A model generated the notes under the pieces. That model made no database searches and was not told the origin of the DNA. It saw only the letters and a list, made by a program, of their open reading frames with translations. A DNA stretch of 64,000 nucleotides from Effrenium voratum (Eukaryota; Sar; Dinophyceae; Suessiales; Symbiodiniaceae): contig CAUJNA010003239.1 in NCBI GenBank assembly GCA_963377175.1, forward strand, positions 966,596 to 1,030,595, in the 5' to 3' direction. The position numbers were made by a program, and so were the translations under genes. Below, piece by piece: positions 22,301 through 33,735 of the stretch (its first letter is position 1; each line of letters opens with the position of its first letter).

Positions 22301-25300
22301 CACGCTTGCGCCACGCGTGCCTGCTCTACCCCAGGCCAGCCTTTGTCTTCCTACAAGCCTTGCACTCCCCACGTGCTACTTTGCAGCCCTCCTCGCGCGT
22401 GCCAATCGTGTCTGTCTTAGTGCGTCTTTCTCTTGCCTTCACGCGCTTCTGCCATTCGTGTCTGCCCGACACTTGGTTGCTCTTTGTCTTGGATTCCCCA
22501 CCTTGGGCGGATAAATGCCACAGGTGCTTCTGGCACTCATGTCTGCTCTGCTCGGTACTTGCAACCCCCGCCGTTCCTGCCCTGCGTGTCTGCCCGCCAC
22601 TTATTATATCCTTCTCTTGCCTTTCATGCGCGTTGTCCAACACTTGGTGCGTCTTTCTCTTGCCTTCACGCGCTTATGCCATTCGTGTCTGCCCGACACT
22701 CGGTTGCTCTTTGTCTTGGTTTCCCCACCTTGGCCAGATAAACGCCACAAGGTGTGAGGCTGTGTCCAGCTTGCCTTTATCTTCCTACAAGCCTTGCACT
22801 CCCCACGTGCTACTTTGCAGCCCTCATGGCGCGTGCCAATCGTGTCTGTCCGACGCTTGGTGCGTCTTTCTCTTGCCTTCACGCGCTTATGCCATTCGTG
22901 TCTGCCCGACACTCAGTTGCTCTTTGTCTTGGATTCGCCACCTTGGCCGGATAAACGCCACAAAGTGTGAGGCTGTGTGCAGCTTGTGCAGGTGCTTCTA
23001 GCACTCATGTCTGCTCTGCTCAGTACTTGCAGCCCCCACCGTACGTGCCATGCGTGTCTGCCCGCCACTTATTATGTCCTTCTCTTGCCTTTCCCACCAT
23101 CTGTGTCTGCGCAAAGTCTCATGCGCGTTGCCCCAGCACGTCATTAGTTCTTCTCTTCCCCTCGCTTCCATGTGCGCCGTATACAACATTCCCTCACGCA
23201 CTCACACTGAGCCCGCTCCTCAATGTAGGACGTGGCCCAGCACCTTGGCCGGATAAACAACTGTGCGTGGCTGTGTCCAGCTCGTGCAGGTGCTTCAAGC
23301 ATTCATGTCTGCGCCACACTTGGCGACCCCCACAAACTTCTTCCTTCACCTAGCCTTTTCTGGCCCTTTGAGTTCCCCACATGCTTACGCCACGCGTGCC
23401 GGCCCGACGCTTGACTGGCCTTTGTCTTCCTACAAGCCTGGCAGTCCCCGCGCGCTAACTTGCAGCCCCCTGCGCGCGTGCCAATCGTGTCTGCCCGGCG
23501 CTCAACGTCTTATTCGTGTCGCCCCAATTTCACACTTGCTTTGTGGGCTGCTTGCGCTGTCCTCTGCCAGTCTCCACAGACTTGTCTCGCAGTCTACGCG
23601 CAACATGATTGATTGGTTAGGGTTTCTCTTCCCCTGCGCCTTCCTATACACTACAAATTCGCCAGTTGCTTGTGGCGTTCGTGTCTGCAAACTTCTGCCT
23701 TGTTCTAACCTTTTCTTACCCTTTCCATTCGCCACATGCTTGCGCCACGCGTGCCTGCTCAACCCCAGGCCAGCCTTTGTCTTCCTACAAGCCTTGCACT
23801 CCCCACATGCTACTTTGCAGCCCTCATCGCGCGTGCCAATCGTGTCTGTCCGACGCTTGGTGCGTCTTTCTCTTGCCTTCACGCGCTTATGCCATTCGTG
23901 ACTACCCGACACTCGGTTGCTCTTCCATGTGCGCCGTATACAACATTCCCTTCAAGCATTCCTGTCTGCGCCACACTTAGCGACCCCCACAAACTTCTTC
24001 CTTGGCCTAGCCTTTTCTGGCCCTTTGAGTTCCCCACATGCTTACGCCACGCGTGCCTGCCCGACGCTTGGCTGGCCTTTGTCTTCCTACAAGCCTGGCA
24101 GTCCCCGCGCGCTAACTTGCAGCCCGCTGCGCGCGTGCCAATCGTGTCTGCCCGGCGCTTGGTGCACGTCTTTCTCTTGCCTTCCCCGCAAGCTTGTGCC
24201 CTCTGTATCCACCCAACGTCTTCTTCGTGTCGCCCCAATTTCACTCTTACTTTGCGTTCCCCACGTGCGGCTGCCACTCGTGCCTATGGGCTGCTTGCGC
24301 TGTCCTCTGCACCCTTCCTTTACAGTCTCCATAGACTTGTCTCGCAGTCTACGCGGAACATGATTGATTGGTTGAGGTGTCTCTTCCCCTGCGCCTTCCT
24401 ATACACTACAGATTCGCCAGTTGCCTGTGGCGTTCGTGTCTGCAAACTTCTGCCTTATTCTAACCTTTCCTTACCCTTTGCCTTCGCCACATGCTTGCGC
24501 CACGCGTGCCTGCTCACCCCCAGGCCAGCCTTTGTCTTCCTACAAGCCTTGCACTCCCCACATGCTACTTTGCAGCCCTCATCGCGCGTGCCAATCGTGT
24601 CTGTCCGACGCTTGGTGCGTCTTTCTCTTGCCTTCACGCGCTTATGCCATTCGTGTCTGCCCGACACTCGGTTGCTCTTTGTCTTGGATTCCCCACCTTG
24701 GCCGGATAAACGCCACAAGGTGTGAGGCTGTGTCCAGCTTGTGCAGGTGCTTCTAGCACTCATGTCTGCTCTGCTCGGTACTTGCAGCCCCCACCGTACG
24801 TGCCATGCAGGTCTGCCCGCCACTTTCCCACGAGCTTCTGCCATCTGTGTCTGCGCAAAGTCTCATGCGCGTTGCCCCAGCACGCCATTAGTCCTTCTCT
24901 TCCCCTTGCTTTCATGTGCGCCGTATACAACATTCCCTCACGCACTCACACTGAGCCCGCTCCTCAATGTAGGACATGGCCCAGCACCTTGGCCGGATAA
25001 ACAACTGTGCGTGGCTGTGTCCAGCTCGTGCAGGTGCTTCAAGCATTCATGTCTGCGCCACACTTGGCGACCCCCACAAACTTCTTCCTTGGCCTAGCCT
25101 TTTCTGGCCCTTTGAGTTCCCCACATGCTTACGCCACGCGTGCCTGCCCGACGCTTGGCTGGCCTTTGCCTTCCTACAAGCCTGGCAGTCCCCGCGCGCT
25201 AACTTGCAGCCCGCTGCGCGCGTGCCAATCGTGTCTGCCCGGCGCTTGGTGCGTCTTTCTCTTGCCTTCCCCGCAAGCTTGTGCCCTCTGTATCCACCCA

Positions 25301-26560
25301 ACGTCTTATTCGTGTCGCCCCAATTTCACACTTGCTTTGCGTTCCCCACGTGCGGCTGCCACTCGTGCCTATGGGCTGCTTGCGCTGTCCTCTGCACCCT
25401 TCCTTTACAGTCTCCACAGACTTGTCTCGCAGTCTACGCGGAACATGATTGATTGGTTGGGGTTTCTCTTCCCCTGCGCCTTCCTATACACTACAGATTC
25501 GCCAGTTGCTTGTGGCGTTCGTGTCTGCAAACTTCTGCCTTGTTCTAACCTTTCCTTGCCCTTTCCATTCGCCACATGCTTGCGCCACGCGTGCCTGCTC
25601 AACCCCAGGCCAGCCTTTATCTTCCTACAAGCCTTGCACTCCCCACGCGCTACTTTGCAGCCCTCATGGCGCGTGCCATCGTGTCTGTCCGACGCTTGGT
25701 GCGTCTTTCTCTTGCCTTCACGCGCTTATGCCATTCGTGTCTGCCCGACACTCGGTTGCTCTTTGTCTTGGATTCCCCACCTTGGCCGGATAAACGCCAC
25801 AAGGTGTGAGGCTGTGTGCAGCTTGTGCAGGTGCTGCTGGCACTCATGTCTGCTCTGCTCGGTACTTGCAGCCCCCACCGTACGTGCCATGCGTGTCTGC
25901 CCGCCACTTATTATGTCCTTCTCTTGCCTTTCCTACGAGCTTCTGCCATCTGTGTCTGCGCAAAGTCTCATGCGCGTTGCCCCAGCACGTCATTAGTTCT
26001 TCTCTTCCCCTCGCTTCCATGTGCGCCGTATACAACATTCCCTCACGCACTCACACTGCATGTCTGCTCGGCTCGATACTTGCAGCCCCCACCGTACGTG
26101 CCATGCGTGTCTGCCCGCCACTTATTATGTCCTTCTCTTGCCTTTCCCACGAGCTTCTGCCATCTGTGTCTGCGCAAAGTCTCATGCGCGTTGCCCCAGC
26201 ACGTCATTAGTCCTTCTCTTCCCCTCCCTTCCATATGCGCCGTATACAACATTCCCTCACGCACTCACACTGAGCCCGCTCCTCAATGTAGGACGTGGCC
26301 CAGCACCTTGGCCGGATAAACAACTGTGCGTGGCTGTATCCAGCTCGTGCAGGTGCTTCAAGCATTCATGTCTGCGCCACACTTGGCGACCCCCACAAAC
26401 TTCTTCCTTGGCCTAACCTTTTCTTAGCCTTCGCGTTCTCCACATGCTTGCGCCACGCGTGCTTGCCCGACGCTTGGCTGGCCTTTGTCTTTCTACAAAC
26501 CTTGCATTCCCCGCGCGCTAACTTGCAGCCCCCTGCGCGCGTGCCAGCAGTCACACTGAG
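19270..26560. repeat. 7.3-kb tandem array seeded from the 3' end of the helicase locus
   Basis: Nested repeats. The segment TTCCCACGAGCTTCTGCCAT, which encodes the last residues of the helicase pseudogene, recurs at about 19,938, 20,748, 21,651, 24,827, 25,930 and 26,145. A landmark TATACACTACA occurs at 20,307, 21,308, 22,211, 23,645, 24,400 and 25,485, so higher-order units vary from 0.75 to 1.4 kb. Sub-units share the core TCGTGTCTGCCCGAC. On the minus strand many units read CxACRKTKA...SGRHAWRKHV, a Cys/His pattern like a degenerate zinc finger; on the plus strand they read RVCPTLG. Numerous 60-360 codon frames arise on both strands, but stops and indels make a continuous gene unlikely. 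Confidence 0.85.
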
Positions 26561-27378
26561 AAATCTCATGACCTGCGCCCAGTACCACACAGCGCAGAAC
26601 AATTTCTGGCGGCATCTCTCAGCAGCCAGCTGCACGCGCACCTGAAACCATGCAGGGCGGTAGCCAAATGATGCTCGGGCACCAGGTCTCCAGCTGGCAG
26701 CTCCTTGTCCCACTGTTAGGCTGGAAACACTGACAGCGCGCTCCAACACGCCCCAACTCAATCCAGCCATTCCCTTTAGCCCCGTGGTTCAGCCAAAATC
26801 ATCTCCTTCGGCCTTCAAACCAAAGGGATTCCAGCTGCCATCGCCCTGTCCCGCTGTCAGAATGGAGAGCGAACGGAGCGCTCCAGCGCGCCCCAACACA
26901 ATCCAAGCATTCCATTCGCCTTAGCCCCGTCGCTCAGCCAAATCCACCTCCCGCAGCCTTCGACCAAAGGCAACACGAGCCGATGCTCGGGCACCAGGCT
27001 TCCAGCTGCCATCCCCCTTGTCCCACTGTCAGAATGGAAGGACAGACAGAGCACTCCAGCGCGTCCCGATTCAATCCAACCAGTCGCCTTAGCCCCGTCG
27101 TTCGGCCAAAGTCTCCTGCGGCCTTCAACCACACGCGCCACACGCCAAGACAGCACGAGCTGACGCTCGGCCACAGGCTTCCAACTACCCTCTCCCTGTC
27201 CCACTGTCAGACTAGAAAGACGGGCGAAGCGCTGCCACGTTCAGCCAAAGTCACCTCCTGCGGCCTTGAACCACAGGCGCCACACGCCAGAACAGCACGA
27301 GCTGACGCTCGGCCACCAGGCTTCCAACTACCCTCTCCCTGTCCCACTGTCAGACTGGAAAGACTGGCGAAACGCTGC
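26561..27378. repeat. Tandem repeat, 145-180 bp units, about five copies
   Basis: From about 26,680 successive copies share TTCCAGCTGCCATC/TTCCAACTACCCTC, CCTGTCCCACTGTCAGA, CTTAGCCCCGTCG, GCGGCCTTCAACCA and CTGACGCTCGGCCA. Starts are near 26,690, 26,830, 27,000, 27,180 and 27,328. The last copy runs directly into the CACT microsatellite. The 120 bp before the first copy show nothing recognisable. Confidence 0.8.
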
Positions 27379-27717
27379 CACTCACTCACTCACTCACTCA
27401 CTCACTCACTCACTCACTCACTCACTCACTCACTCACTCACTCACTCACTCACTCACTCACTCACTCACTCACTCACTCACTCACTCACTCAGTCACTCA
27501 GTCACTCAGTCACTCAGTCACTCAGTCACTCAGTCACTCAGTCATTCACTCACTCACTCTCCCTCACTCACTCACTCACTCACTCACTCACTCGCTCACT
27601 CACTCACTCACTCACTCACTCACTCACTCACTCACTCACTCACTCAATCTCTAACTCACTCACTCATTCACTCCCTCGCTCACTCGCTCGCTAGCTCGCT
27701 CGCTCGCTCTTGAACTC
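27379..27717. repeat. CACT microsatellite with CAGT variants
   Basis: About 340 bp of CACT in tandem. The block at 27,490-27,545 alternates CACT and CAGT, and the end drifts to CGCT. The repeat makes long Leu-Thr-His-Ser frames that are not genes. Confidence 0.95.
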
Positions 27718-27721
27718 CTGA

Positions 27722-27968
27722 AAACAAACGAACCACCGACCCCGTAAGATTACAACAAACTTCTTCGCGGTACGACCACAACCAACCAACCAACCAACCA
27801 ACCAAACGAACAAAGACCAAAACAAACAACTGATCCAACACTGCAAGGCACCAAGCGCGCAATTTAGGCTTTCTGGACCCCGGAAAATTCTGGATGTATG
27901 GGACCCGGAAAATTTGGAATTGATGGGATCCGGAAAATTTGGGATTTATGGGGCCTGGAAATTTTGGG
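27722..27968. repeat. Block B: CCAA tract plus 25-bp minisatellite (copy 1)
   Basis: Contains CCCCGTAAGATTACAACA, a CCAA run at 27,781-27,803, GCGCGCAATTTAGG, and then a few 25-bp units with CCCGGAAAATT. It is repeated in the same orientation at 32,018-32,430. Confidence 0.8.
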
Positions 27969-28362
27969 CTCCTCGTCTGATCTCCTCGTCTTCTCTCCTC
28001 AGCCCGTTTTCTCTCCTCGTCTTCTCATCTCGTCTTCTTTCCTCGTCTTCCCTTCTCGTCTTGTCCCCCTCTCCTCGTCTTTCCGTCTTCCCAACTCGTC
28101 TTCTCTCCTCGTCTTCTCTTCCCGTCTCTTCACCTCGTCTTTTCTCCTCGACTTCTCCCCTCGTCTTCTCTCCTCGTCTTCTCTCCTGGTCTTCTCTTCC
28201 CGTTTTTTCTCCTCGTCTCCTTTTCTCGTCTTCTCTCCGCGTCTTCTCTTCACGTCTTCCCTTCTCGTGTTCTCTCCTCGTCTTCTGTCTTCTCTCCTCA
28301 TCTTCTCTTCTCGTCTTCTCTTCTTATCTTCTTTCCTTGTCTTCTTTAATAAACTTTCATGA
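27969..28362. repeat. TCCTCGTCTTC polypyrimidine tract
   Basis: Nearly 400 bp of TCTCCTCGTCTTCTC-type repeats, almost free of purines except G in CGTC. The Ser/Leu-rich frames on the plus strand and the Arg/Glu/Lys-rich frame on the minus strand are products of the repeat. Confidence 0.9.
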
Positions 28363-28624
28363 GACTTGGTTGTTCCAACCTGGGGTTGCTCCATCTTTTG
28401 TCTTAAACAGGGGCGGCCAATTGTGACTCCATGTTGTGTTACGAGAGCGGGGGGTTCCCGGAAATGTCCACTCCTTTTTTGCTTTCAAACTGTTGGCCAC
28501 ATAGCAAGCACACCCGTTTAACTGAGCCCACTCAGCACTGCACACACGCCAGCCACATGGTAAGCACACCTGCTCACGCGCGCCCGTGCAACACTGCACA
28601 CACGCCAGCCACATCGTAAGCACC

Positions 28625-29242
28625 TCCGTTTAACTGAGCCCGCCCAACACTGCGCACACGCCAGCCACGTGGCTAGCACGCACAATCACGCGCGCCCGTA
28701 CAGCAACGCGCGCCGCATTCAGAAAACTGGCACAGGACTGCAGCGCCTCCGTTTAACTGAGCCCGCCCAGCACTGCGCACGCGCCAGCCACGTGGCTGGC
28801 ACGCACAATCACGCGCGCCCGTTCAGCAACGTGCGCCGCATTCAGAAAACTGGCACAGGACTGCAGCGCCAGCATGATTTTGATCGATTTCTTGCAAATC
28901 TGAAGTCGTGAAAACAAACCGCCTGTACGACGGGGCCAACGACAATGACACTCGAGCAAACAGTTGCACGCGCATTCCAAGCAAAACACCTCAAAACAAC
29001 GACCCCTGAAGCGCAAACCGCACTGCCGCAACAGCGACGCTGTCTACCCGCACAAAACATTGCGCCTGCGCTGCAAAACAACATCTGACGTGCTACGAGC
29101 TACAATTCCCGCACAGGGGCGCGAAAAATGACACGCTTCAAGTCATCCAAATAGCACGTTTTTCGCCTTCCCCATTGGCACGGCAACCGCGACACTTGCA
29201 AACACCCATGCACGCATACATGCGTGCAGGCGAACATGCATA
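28625..29242. repeat. Block A: long direct repeat, left copy
   Basis: Two ~120-bp sub-repeats (GCACTGCGCACACGCCAGCC ... GGCACAGGACTGCAGCGCC) followed by ~380 bp of unique sequence. It matches 31,350-31,942 in the same orientation; over 28,861-29,240 roughly ten differences are visible, about 97% identity. Offset to the right copy is 2710 bp at the start and 2700 bp after a 10-bp gap. Confidence 0.9.
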
Positions 29243-29500
29243 CCTGGATCTTCCGAGGGTACGTAATTTCTGCCCTTTGGCCAAACTGCAGAAGTTAGTG
29301 CCGTTTCAACAAATTTCAGCCGTTTCAATCAAAAATTGCCGTTTGGCGAATTTCCTGAGGTTTCCTTCAATGTTGACAGAGCTTTATTATATCCCAAGTT
29401 AGCGCGGCAAATGCGCCTGGAGGAGTGTGAAGGGTACGGCAGCTACGGTTCCCAGATTGTAAAATCACAACAAAAGCTTCGGATAGCAGGTTAAAGCCTG
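29243..29500. other. 3' flank of the recombinase-like pseudogene
   Basis: About 260 bp with no coding signal and no repeat recognised. It lies between the end of block A and the stop codon of the minus-strand gene. Confidence 0.5.
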
Positions 29501-31086
29501 CTACTGCTGCCTGTTCCGCAGCATCGGCTGAGTTTCCTCCACCTCGGCATTCACCCAGCGCTTCTCTCTGCACTCTGCGGCTGTGTGGTTCCCTCCACAC
29601 ACCCGGCCCGTGCGAGAGAGAATGGCACACTGGTGCCTGCGGCCACAATCCTCCTCCGACTGGGCATATGCCCCGGATTGCCACAGCGCACACAGCAGTG
29701 CCCCATCACGGAGCGTGGGCGACACCTTCTTGCCCTTGATGGCGCTGGGCATCTCCACATGCGATCCCGCCTGCGCCCACTGGCCTGGCGCACTGCAGTG
29801 GTGCTCTGGCGCTGCTTCAACATCACCAGGCGCTTCTTGATGTCCGCCTTCTCCGCTGGCGAGGTCCATAAGGCCGCACTGTCCTGAGCAACTGCGGCGC
29901 CAACCGCCTTCTCCGCCGCCGGCAGCACCGCCTCCACTGCCTCCGGCGGGATCACCTCCCAGGCATCAAAGGCCTGTAGGGCATGGGCAATGACAAGGAC
30001 TTTGTGCTTGGTGCGCAAGGAAAGGGCGTACCTCGCCGCAATCTGCCCCCAGGGCCAGCTACAGGCGAAAACAGCAGGGATGCAGAAGTCGAACCGCTGC
30101 CTGTTCTGCCGTTGTTTGCCTCTGGAGCACCGTCCATGAAAAGTGGAGTGGCTCAACCGCCTGGGCCATGACCTCATGACGTGCGCGTAGCAAAGAACTC
30201 CGGTGGCTGTCAGCCACCAGCCCAGCAGAGCTGACCATACTGGGTCATTGGCCCTGTACTTGGACACGATCATGTTCCCAGCATGGGGAGCATGGGCGGC
30301 TCCGCCACTGCAGCCTGCCAGGCAGATTCCCCAGCCTGGGCTGCTTTGCCGAGAGCTGGATCGCCCCCCACCAAGCACTTCAATGATGCCATAGCCCTCG
30401 CCGGTGCTGAAGTTCTGTACTGAAAGAAAGAGTCGACATCCACATGCTGGGGAGGGAGAGGACAACCCCTTCCTTCCATGTGCGTGCGCACCTCAGCCCG
30501 GGTCTTGAGGGCATTGATGACGGCTGCCCTCTCCGAGAAGGTGAGCAGATGCTGTGCTCGCCGCCTGCATGAAGCTTCCCACTCCTTTTGAGGGCCGGGG
30601 TCAACTCCCCGGACAGCCTCATGGCACGAAAGCCCATCAGCGCCCCCGCCAGGACCTCCACACTCAGCAAGATGGTCCGGCTGCACGGCCAGCGGGGCCG
30701 GGGCTCGCCGCCCCTTTCAGGGTCAGCATGCGGCCCACCGGCGGTCCCTCCGCCACTGCTACAGCCGCCGCTCGTACGCCTGGCCACTTCCAGCCATGCT
30801 TCGGCCAGCGCTGTGCCCCCCTCGGCATAGGCGTCCTCCTCAGACAGGAACATGAAGGCGAAGTCATCATCCCGCTCCAAACCACGCGCATTCCTCCATG
30901 CGCGCACGTGCAAAATGGGGGGCAGCCCCGGAACCTCGAAACCGTCCCGGACGAAAATGCACCACCATCCCCACCGACTGCCACAGCCGAAGAGCGGCGA
31001 CCCGGTCTGCACCAGAATGATGAAGTCCAAGCCATCCGGCACTCCGTGTGCACCGCCACATCAATGCCAGGACGCAACAGGGGCAT
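29501..31086 (-). pseudogene. Recombinase-like (tyrosine recombinase/integrase type) retro-pseudogene
   Basis: Continuous similarity to a dinoflagellate multicopy family is seen across four frames. From the ATG at 31,086: MPLLRPGIDVAVH, then GLDFIILVQTGSPLFGCGSR, LAGALMGFRAMRLSGELTPA, KEWEASCRRRAQHLLTFSER, SKYRANDPVWSALLGWWLTA, LSHSTFHGRCSRGKQRQNRQ and, last, GRRHQCAILSRTGRVCGGNH before a stop at 29,501. Frame changes near 31,045, 30,585, 30,300 and 29,755 all have the sense of one-base losses. Between FACSWPWGQ and ARYALSLRTKHK the family normally carries a longer stretch that would hold the recombinase active site; it is absent here. The C-terminal Cys/His cluster has lost one Cys (GAY where GAC is expected). 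I know the family from general features, not from a search, so the enzyme class is tentative. Confidence 0.6.
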
Positions 31087-31110
31087 GTTGAACTTAGTTA
31101 ACTCAAAATT

Positions 31111-31149
31111 GCCAGTTTTGGCTCAAGGCCACTTGAGTCCCAAAATGGC
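31111..31149. other. Leader-like sequences in opposite orientations upstream of the recombinase-like gene
   Basis: On the minus strand GCCATTTTGGGACTCAAG (31,132-31,149) resembles the end of dinoSL with a 2-nt insertion. The adjoining plus-strand GCCAGTTTTGGCTCAAG (31,111-31,127) resembles it with one inserted G. The pair lies 25-63 nt upstream of the ATG at 31,086 and forms an imperfect hairpin. This supports retroposition of the gene. Confidence 0.5.
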
Positions 31150-31349
31150 AAGACATCAAGGAATGATCAATGCATACCCAAGCCTACCAAACTCAATGCA
31201 TTCATAGCAACACATGTTACGTGTTAGTTTGGTTCCCTCACGTTTCCTCGTTTCACACTTGCTTCCAACCTTCTTAGCTTGGATGCAAACCAGCCTGAAC
31301 TGGATTGGCCTTCTGTTCTAAAGTGCCTTTAGCCACTATGCAAGAAATG
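31150..31349. other. Unassigned spacer
   Basis: Two hundred bases, moderately AT-rich, between leader relics and block A'. Nothing recognised. Confidence 0.4.
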
Positions 31350-31942
31350 CCCTTCAGCACTGCGCACACGCCAGCCACGTGGCTAGCACGCACAATCACG
31401 CGCGCCCGTACAGCAACGCGCGCCGCATTCAGAAAACTGGCACAGGACTGCAGCGCCTCCGTTTAACTGAGCCCGCCCAGCACTGCGCACACGCCAGCCA
31501 CGTGGCTGGCACGCACAATCACGCAGCAACGCGCGCCGCATTCAGAAAACTGGCACAGGACTGCAGCGCCAGAATGATTTCGATCGATTTCTTGCAAATC
31601 TGAAGTCGTGAAAACAAACCGCCTGTACGACGGGGCCAACGACAATAACACTCGAGCAAACAGTTGCACGCGCATTCCAAGCAAAACACCTCAAAACAAC
31701 GACCCCTGAAGCGCAAATCGCACTGCCGCAACAGCGACGCTGTCTACCCGCACAAAACACTGCGCCTGCGCTGCAAAACAACATCTGACATGCTACGAGC
31801 TACAATTCCCGCACAGGGGCACGAAAAATGACACGCTTCAAGTCATCCAAATAGCACGTTTTTCGCCTTCCCCATTGGCACGGCAACCGCGACACTCGCG
31901 AACACCCATGCACGCGTACATGCGTGCAGGCGAACATGCATA
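31350..31942. repeat. Block A': long direct repeat, right copy
   Basis: Right partner of 28,625-29,242. One sub-repeat has lost ten bases (ACGCAGCAACGCG). Together with the left copy it brackets the recombinase-like pseudogene in an LTR-like arrangement. Confidence 0.9.
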
Positions 31943-32017
31943 TAGGCATGAACGCGTACAGGCGTGCACGCGTACCAAATCCCCTACCAAACCCAAAGCC
32001 CCACCATTTTGGCAGCT

Positions 32018-32430
32018 CCTGATAACAAACAAACCACCAGGCCCCGTAAGATTACAACAGACTTCTTCACGGTACGACCACATCCAACCAACCAACCAAC
32101 CAAACAAACAAGAACAAAACGAACAACTAAACAAACACTGCAAAGAACTAAGCGCGCAATTTAGGATTTCTGAAGCCCGAAAAATTCTGGATGTGTGGGA
32201 CCCGGAAAATTTGGGATTGATGGAACCCGGAAAATTTGGGATTTCTGGCACCCGGAAATTTTGGACTTTCTGGGGCCCGGAAAATTCTGGATGTATGGGA
32301 CCCGGTAAATTTGGGATTGATGGGACCCGGAAGATTTGGGATTTATGGGAACCGAAAATTTTGGACTTTCTGGGGCCCGGAAAATTCTGGATGTATGGGA
32401 CCCGGAAATTTGGGAATGATGGGACCCAAA
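32018..32430. repeat. Block B': CCAA tract plus 25-bp minisatellite (copy 2)
   Basis: Copy of 27,722-27,968. The CCCGG of successive units falls at 32,201, 32,226, 32,251, 32,276, 32,301 and 32,326, an exact 25-bp period; about ten units are present, with alternating GGGATTGAT and GGACTTTCT variants. Confidence 0.9.
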
Positions 32431-32431
32431 A

Positions 32432-33735
32432 GATCTGGGGGCCTGCTTCAAAGTGCGCCGGACCTCTTGCCTCTCCAGGTGGCACCTGCGTTAACTCTTG
32501 CATCGGCAGGAGTCCCCTGTGGGGGCATCCCTCAACTCCCCTAAGGGGAAGCGAGCGCCGATGCAGAGAGAGCAACGTCAGGAGCCACTTAGAGAGGCAA
32601 GAGCTCCGACACACTTTGAAGCAGGCTTTGATCCAAGTTGAAGCAGGCTTTGATCCAGCGGACCAATTCCTGCGCTCTGAAACACTTGTCAGCTAGCAAT
32701 CTACTAGTGTCTGAGGGAAGAAACAAAAGTCAATTCATCTCACCACCAACAAAGCATCAAGCAAAGAATAGCCATGCAGCTAAACAGAGCCCGGGCATCC
32801 ACCCAAAAGGTGCCAGCTGGCAATCTACTGGTGTCTGAGGGAAGAAACAAAAATCAATTACGCTAACCACCAACAAAGCATCAAGCAAAGCATAGCCATG
32901 CAGCCAAACAGAGCCCGGGCATCCACCCAAAAGGTGCGAATGATCTGGGGGCCTGCTTCAAAGTGTGCCGGAGCTCTTGCCTCTCCAGGTGGCACCTGCG
33001 TTAGCTCTTGCATCGGCAGGAGTCCCCTGTGGGGGCATCCCTCAACTCCCCTAAGGGGAAGCGAGTGCCGATGCAGAGAGAGCAACGTCAGGAGCCACTG
33101 AAAGGGGCAAGAACTCCGGCACACTCTGAAACAGCCTTCGATCCAGCGGACCTATTCCTGCGCTCTGAAACACTTGTCAGCTAGCAATCTACTTGTGTCT
33201 GAGGGAAGAAACAAAAGTCGATTGCGCTGGCCACCAACAAAGCATCAAGCAAAGCATAGCCATGCAGCCAAACAGAGCCCGGGCATCCACCCAAAGGGTG
33301 CGAAAGATCTGGGGGCGCTAACCACCAAAAAAGCATCAAGCAAAGCATAGCCATGCAGCCAAGCAGAGCCCGGGCATCCACCCAAAAGGTGCGAAAGATC
33401 TGGGGGCCTGCTTCAAAGTGTGCCGGACCTCTTGCCTCTCCAGGTGGCACCTGCGTTAGCTCTTGCATCGGCAGGAGTCCCCTGTGGGGGCATCCCTCAA
33501 CTCCCCTAAGGGGAAGCGAGTGCCGATGCAGAGAGAGCAACGTCAGGAGCCACTTAGAGAGGCAAGAACTCCGACACACTTTGAAGCAGGCTTTGATCCA
33601 GCGAACCTATTCCTGCACTCTGAAACACTTGTCAGCTAGCAATCTACTGGTGTCTGAGGGAAGAAACAACAGTCAATTGCGCTGGCCACCAACAAAGCAT
33701 CAAGCAAAGCATAGCCATGCAGCCGAACAGAAAAG
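32432..33735. repeat. Tandem repeat of 455-510 bp units
   Basis: GATCTGGGGGCCTGCTTCAA starts units at 32,432, 32,942 and 33,397, with a partial unit at 33,306. Each has GGTGGCACCTGCGTTA, CGGCAGGAGTCCCCTG, CCCCTAAGGGGAAGCGAG and CACTTGTCAGCTAGCAATCT. No frame is conserved well enough to propose a gene. Confidence 0.88.

Noticed and set aside
27266..27694. Leu-Thr-His-Ser repeat proteins
   Set aside because: Pure translation of the CACT microsatellite.
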